This document shows, one piece after another, positions 60,694 to 64,000 of a DNA stretch of 64,000 nt. The notes under the pieces are model-generated. The model made no database searches, was not told the origin of the DNA, and was given only the letters and a program-made list of their open reading frames with translations. Source of the stretch: Pyrinomonadaceae bacterium. GTDB taxonomy: Bacteria; Acidobacteriota; Blastocatellia; Pyrinomonadales; Pyrinomonadaceae. The DNA is taken from contig JAIBCB010000006.1 in assembly GCA_019694355.1 (NCBI GenBank), forward strand, positions 62,001-126,000. Direction: 5' to 3'. The translations under genes were made by a program, and so were the position numbers. Numbering within the stretch: the first letter of the stretch is position 1; every line of letters begins with the position of its first letter.

Positions 60694-63555
60694 TCAATTT
60701 CGCACTCCCGTTATTTCTATAAGATCGCTTTCGGACAAACCGGTAAGACCTATCGCTGAAAGTCCTTGAGGATACTTATCCGCAAGCCAGGTGACGATGA
60801 GTTCGAGAGGCAGATCGGGACGAAGCTTCTCGATCAGCCTTCTTGCGTTTGCTTCATCGGTATCGTTCGTGTTCGCCCATATCATGACCGGCGACAAGTG
60901 GATCTCGGCCATCTGAACTATCTTGTCGCCGCCGCTTCCGATGACGAACACCCATTGCGTATATCGGCCATACTGATTTCTTATCGCTCGGATCGCAGCG
61001 ATGGTCTCGGAAGCAAGTTCACAGTCGTCCGCGAGGCGTTCAAACCCGCCGATCTGCTTTCCGACGATCTTCACTCCGGAGTTTTTTACAAGGTCGATGC
61101 CCGTGATATTCGGCTGTTCGGGGGTACCGGTGAAATGCTCGTAGGCTTGCGAGAAAAGCACCGTAACAAGTCCTTCTTTTCTTCCCGTAACAGTGGCCTC
61201 AGCTATCAATTCCTGTATTGCCGGAAAATGTTTGTTGATCTCGCGCATCTCATCGCAGATAAATAGGATCGGCTGCTTCTGACTGTTTGCATCTTCTTCA
61301 CCTATCTCCTGCATGATCTGGGCACTGATCCTGAAACCGACGCTTTCGCGTATCTTTTCGTCGAGTGTGCTGATGCCGGAAAGCTCAAAGACATCGAACA
61401 TTGATCGCTGGTCGTAATCGGGATGCGTCGGAGCATTCAGCCACGGATCTTTCCGATGAATATTCAACTTCAGGAATAGTTCGCTGGCTTGCTTTTGTTC
61501 GCCAATGCTCCAATGAAAGCTCTTGAGAACGTCGAGAAAATGTCCGAGTGTCGGCTGAAACTTGGGCCTGCCTTGGCCGTTTCTTGCGAGAGCCATCTTA
61601 TAGACTTCATCTATTACCGTGGCGGCAATGGCGCTTGTAATTGCATCAGATTTTGGCGTCTTGCTAAGAATTAGAATGTCTGTCAGAACCATTGCCAGCT
61701 GCCGTTTCGTCGGCGGCATTCCATTTTCAATTCCGGGATAGTTCCAGATGTTTATCGGTTTCGGGTCAGTTTCGGTAAATTCGATGTGACGCCCTCCGAG
61801 AAGTTTACAGATGGGTTTGAAAGAGTAACGGTAGTCCATGACCCGCACCTTCACGTTCCCGCGATGTGCTCTTATATCGGTGATGAGCATCGAGGCAAGA
61901 AAGGACTTTCCTTCACCGGACGCGGCAGTAACAATAACCGTCGGGGATTTGATCAATGAGCGGTCATATAGGTTAAGTCCGAACATCTGTCCGTTTGGAG
62001 TTGTGAAAATGCTGTGAGGACTCGAATTTCCTCGCCAATTTGTTTCGGTCGGGACAAAGGCAATGATCGAATCCGCGGTTTCTGTCAGTTCTTGGCCGGT
62101 TTGTCGTGCGGAAAGCTCGCCGGCGAGCATACGCGGATAGATTGCCCGCTGTCTGACAGGTTCTTCCCGAACGGCATCTGCTCCGATCTTTCGTCGGATG
62201 GCGGAGATCACCGAGTCGCATCGGTCGTTCAACACTTCTATCTGATGCCGTTTATCCTTGGTCCCGATCGAGCGATCCGCAAAAACGATCACGTTCATTC
62301 TGAGCGTGCATATCTCTTCATTGTCTGCCTCAACCTGTTCAAGCAGATCTTCAAGATCGTTTTTTATGACTACGGCGTCTTTTTTGAGATTCCTGAAACC
62401 GAGCCAGGTATTGCGGCTCCTTTCTATCCGGTCGATCCTCTTTTGCAGGTCTTTCTTAGCTGACCGCTTTTCAGTGGTCATGATGTCCACGACAATCTCG
62501 TGCGGAAAGCAAAGGCTACGCGTCGCGGTCAAATACCGCATCACGTCAGCGGTCACGAAGCCATTAGGAAGGGTCTTCAGACTGACCAGAGTTGCAGGCG
62601 TTCCATTGTGTCTTACCAAAGATTCACCATTGGCCTCGATGTTTGTAGAGGCAAGGTATCTGCGAATATCAATTCGCTTGTTTTCAAGTAGCACGGGAAC
62701 ATTCGCTGAGTCTCTCCGATGGCTTCTGAACAACCTGGCGAACAACTCATCGGAATCCATTTCACAAAGGTTGAGCTGCCTTGGAAAATTCGATTCAAAT
62801 GACTGAAACACGCGCTTTGCCATTTCGCGACACTCTGACTCCACGCGCTCCTGCCGCATCACAAATAAATCGCGAGTTCTGTTTTTCACTCTTATGACCG
62901 GCTGTGAGAGGAATCTAATTGTTCCGTTTGCCTTTATTTCCCGAGCTATCGAAGGGACTACTCCGGATAAAATACTTTTGTCCGTTGAAGCTCGAACAGG
63001 AACTCTTATCCATACGGATGCGGTCTGCTGCATTATTTGACCTGAACGGATCGATTCTTCGTAGAGTGACAAATTTCCTGCGTGAAGCAGACACGCAACG
63101 GGATCGCTGCCTTCTTTGCTCCTGGAGCGAAGGTGTGCCTTTAATACACTTCCGTCGTCTGCCCCATTTTCAAAGCGAAACTGAATGATCGTATTCTGGG
63201 GTCTGTCGAACTTGAGGATGGTCTTTAGCTCCTCAATACGCTGCTCGGTCAGATAGCCGTCATCATAGAGAGTATTGGCGGGTTCGAACCTGTAGGCTTT
63301 TCCGTAGCTGCCGTCACGATAGCGGATCAGATTTCCTTCGAGACCGACAATTTCTGTCGGCAAGAGTTTTCCTTGGAACGGAACTCTAGGTAATGATTCC
63401 GCATCTGCTGCGTGTTCGCTTCTGGTTTTGATCTCTCGATGTAGTTTTGAAAGAGGTAGCAGCCGATACCCAACCGCCACTCCGATCCCGGCAAATGCAA
63501 GGCTTCCGAAAAGTGACAATACCAATTGCGCGAATGTTATATTTGCCGTGTCCAT
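60694..63555 (-). CDS. trbE: TrbE/VirB4-family conjugation ATPase
   Basis: 953 residues. A hydrophobic N-terminal segment (LVLSLFGSLAFAGIGVAVGY) is unusual for VirB4 alone and may come from a fused VirB3/TrbD-like helix or an anchor. The N-terminal half (about 60-480) is the VirB4 membrane/assembly region. The C-terminal ATPase has Walker A TAASGEGKSF (K550) and Walker B ILFICDEM, with VLFSQAYEHF downstream. VirB4 powers assembly of the secretion channel. It begins 11 bp past the TrbD-like gene. Confidence 0.92.
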   Translation of the reverse strand: MDTANITFAQLVLSLFGSLAFAGIGVAVGYRLLPLSKLHREIKTRSEHAADAESLPRVPFQGKLLPTEIVGLEGNLIRYRDGSYGKAYRFEPANTLYDDGYLTEQRIEELKTILKFDRPQNTIIQFRFENGADDGSVLKAHLRSRSKEGSDPVACLLHAGNLSLYEESIRSGQIMQQTASVWIRVPVRASTDKSILSGVVPSIAREIKANGTIRFLSQPVIRVKNRTRDLFVMRQERVESECREMAKRVFQSFESNFPRQLNLCEMDSDELFARLFRSHRRDSANVPVLLENKRIDIRRYLASTNIEANGESLVRHNGTPATLVSLKTLPNGFVTADVMRYLTATRSLCFPHEIVVDIMTTEKRSAKKDLQKRIDRIERSRNTWLGFRNLKKDAVVIKNDLEDLLEQVEADNEEICTLRMNVIVFADRSIGTKDKRHQIEVLNDRCDSVISAIRRKIGADAVREEPVRQRAIYPRMLAGELSARQTGQELTETADSIIAFVPTETNWRGNSSPHSIFTTPNGQMFGLNLYDRSLIKSPTVIVTAASGEGKSFLASMLITDIRAHRGNVKVRVMDYRYSFKPICKLLGGRHIEFTETDPKPINIWNYPGIENGMPPTKRQLAMVLTDILILSKTPKSDAITSAIAATVIDEVYKMALARNGQGRPKFQPTLGHFLDVLKSFHWSIGEQKQASELFLKLNIHRKDPWLNAPTHPDYDQRSMFDVFELSGISTLDEKIRESVGFRISAQIMQEIGEEDANSQKQPILFICDEMREINKHFPAIQELIAEATVTGRKEGLVTVLFSQAYEHFTGTPEQPNITGIDLVKNSGVKIVGKQIGGFERLADDCELASETIAAIRAIRNQYGRYTQWVFVIGSGGDKIVQMAEIHLSPVMIWANTNDTDEANARRLIEKLRPDLPLELIVTWLADKYPQGLSAIGLTGLSESDLIEITGVRN

Positions 63556-63566
63556 TCTTTCTCCCG

Positions 63567-63893
63567 TTATTTATCAACCCAATCCTTCACTTTTAGCTCG
63601 ACACCAAGTGGCGGCCTGACGGGTGCCCATTTTTCGCTGAACGCTTCCGTCTTATGCGAGAGCCAGTACTTAGGCTTGCTCCTCCGCAGAAAATTGAAGG
63701 CGGTGAGCAGGATCAAAAAAGTCATTAACCCTAATGGAAACCCGAGCGGAATAAACCAAATCCAGACGTTGAAGATAAAAGGAACCAAATAAACCACCGC
63801 CGTCGGGATAAGGATGTATTTCCAATCGGATGAACAAACTCCAAACCGTTTGAGTTCCCGAAAGACATTCGGCCGCGTTTGTCGTCTTCGCAT
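63567..63893 (-). CDS. trbD: TrbD/VirB3-like membrane protein
   Basis: 108 residues from the ATG at 63893, chosen because GGAGG lies five bases upstream; an ATG at 63905 and a longer frame also exist. A basic N-terminus (MRRRQTRPNVFRELKRFGV) leads to two close transmembrane helices (YILIPTAVVYLVPFIFNVWI; FPLGLMTFLILLTAFNFL) and a charged tail, the VirB3/TrbD layout. It is needed with VirB4 for assembly of the mating channel. Its position right before trbE is diagnostic. Confidence 0.75.
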   Translation of the reverse strand: MRRRQTRPNVFRELKRFGVCSSDWKYILIPTAVVYLVPFIFNVWIWFIPLGFPLGLMTFLILLTAFNFLRRSKPKYWLSHKTEAFSEKWAPVRPPLGVELKVKDWVDK

Positions 63894-63906
63894 AAAGACC
63901 TCCATC

Positions 63907-64000
63907 TCAGAAATTGGTATCAACGCCGACTGCTCTGCCTTGCGCCAGCTGCCAGAAAACGGCGACGATCGTCCCGAACGCAAATGCCAATAATGAGCCG
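63907..64000 (-). CDS. C-terminal end of a small membrane protein, possibly TrbC/VirB2 pilin
   Basis: Only the last 31 codons lie in the window: a hydrophobic helix (LLAFAFGTIVAVFWQLAQG) and a short tail ending DTNF. The place just before the TrbD-like gene is where trbC (VirB2-type prepilin) sits in trb operons, and pilins end with such a helix. The identification rests on position. Confidence 0.45.
   Translation of the reverse strand, partial: GSLLAFAFGTIVAVFWQLAQGRAVGVDTNF

Overview
The window is about 64 kb of accessory, mobile DNA from a moderately GC-rich bacterium. Gene styles such as sigma/zf-HC2 anti-sigma pairs, a TPR-CHAT protein, an S9 peptidase and an RHS fragment suggest Acidobacteriota (Blastocatellia-like). 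That placement is inference; there is no rRNA or full tRNA to confirm it. Most of the window looks like an integrative conjugative element (ICE). It has a tyrosine recombinase beside a tRNA 3'-end fragment, replication and recombination genes, a restriction-modification-like pair, a metal-resistance island and part of a trb/VirB-type mating apparatus. No relaxase or coupling protein lies in the window.

Layout. 1-4.7 kb, minus strand: RNase H (partial), two SSB genes, a DUF4326 protein, a SLOG protein and unknowns. 4.7-6.6 kb: an operator array of repeated AATGTCCTA half-sites in front of a winged-helix/Fic protein with an altered Fic motif. 6.65-13.8 kb: a module bounded by related inverted AT-rich repeats, holding a deleted sigma-54 activator, a sigma/anti-sigma pair, a secreted prolyl oligopeptidase, a tiny Cys-rich exported peptide and a TPR-CHAT protease. 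13.8-15.6 kb: small HTH protein, tRNA fragment, integrase.

15.6-26.2 kb, minus strand: a tightly packed operon of 15 genes. It joins a PRTRC ubiquitin-like set (ubiquitin-like protein C, E1-like ThiF, JAMM peptidase A, protein B, Erf) to a Ycf46-like AAA protein, a Ycf35-like DUF1257 protein, a DUF2997 protein and a radical-SAM activase. 26.4-38.2 kb, minus strand: candidate nuclease plus N6-methylase, RHH protein, sigma-54 activator, Strawberry-notch helicase, unknown, adenine methylase, Toprim primase. 38.4-39.8 kb: AbiE toxin-antitoxin pair.

39.98-51.4 kb, minus strand: two metal-resistance operons. The first is MerR-led and contains what looks like a true selenoprotein: an in-frame TGA at the first position of a UxxC thioredoxin motif, with SECIS-like hairpins downstream. 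The second is a CzcCBA-type RND exporter with CDF, P-II-like and Cys-rich partners. 51.7-64 kb: TrbC?-TrbD-TrbE-TrbJ-TrbL genes, plus a second, 5'-truncated TrbL copy broken by an AT-rich, frameshifted RHS fragment.

The best leads are the selenoprotein, the PRTRC/Ycf46 hybrid operon with a degenerate AAA active site, the CHAT/S9/small-peptide module, and the Fic operator array.
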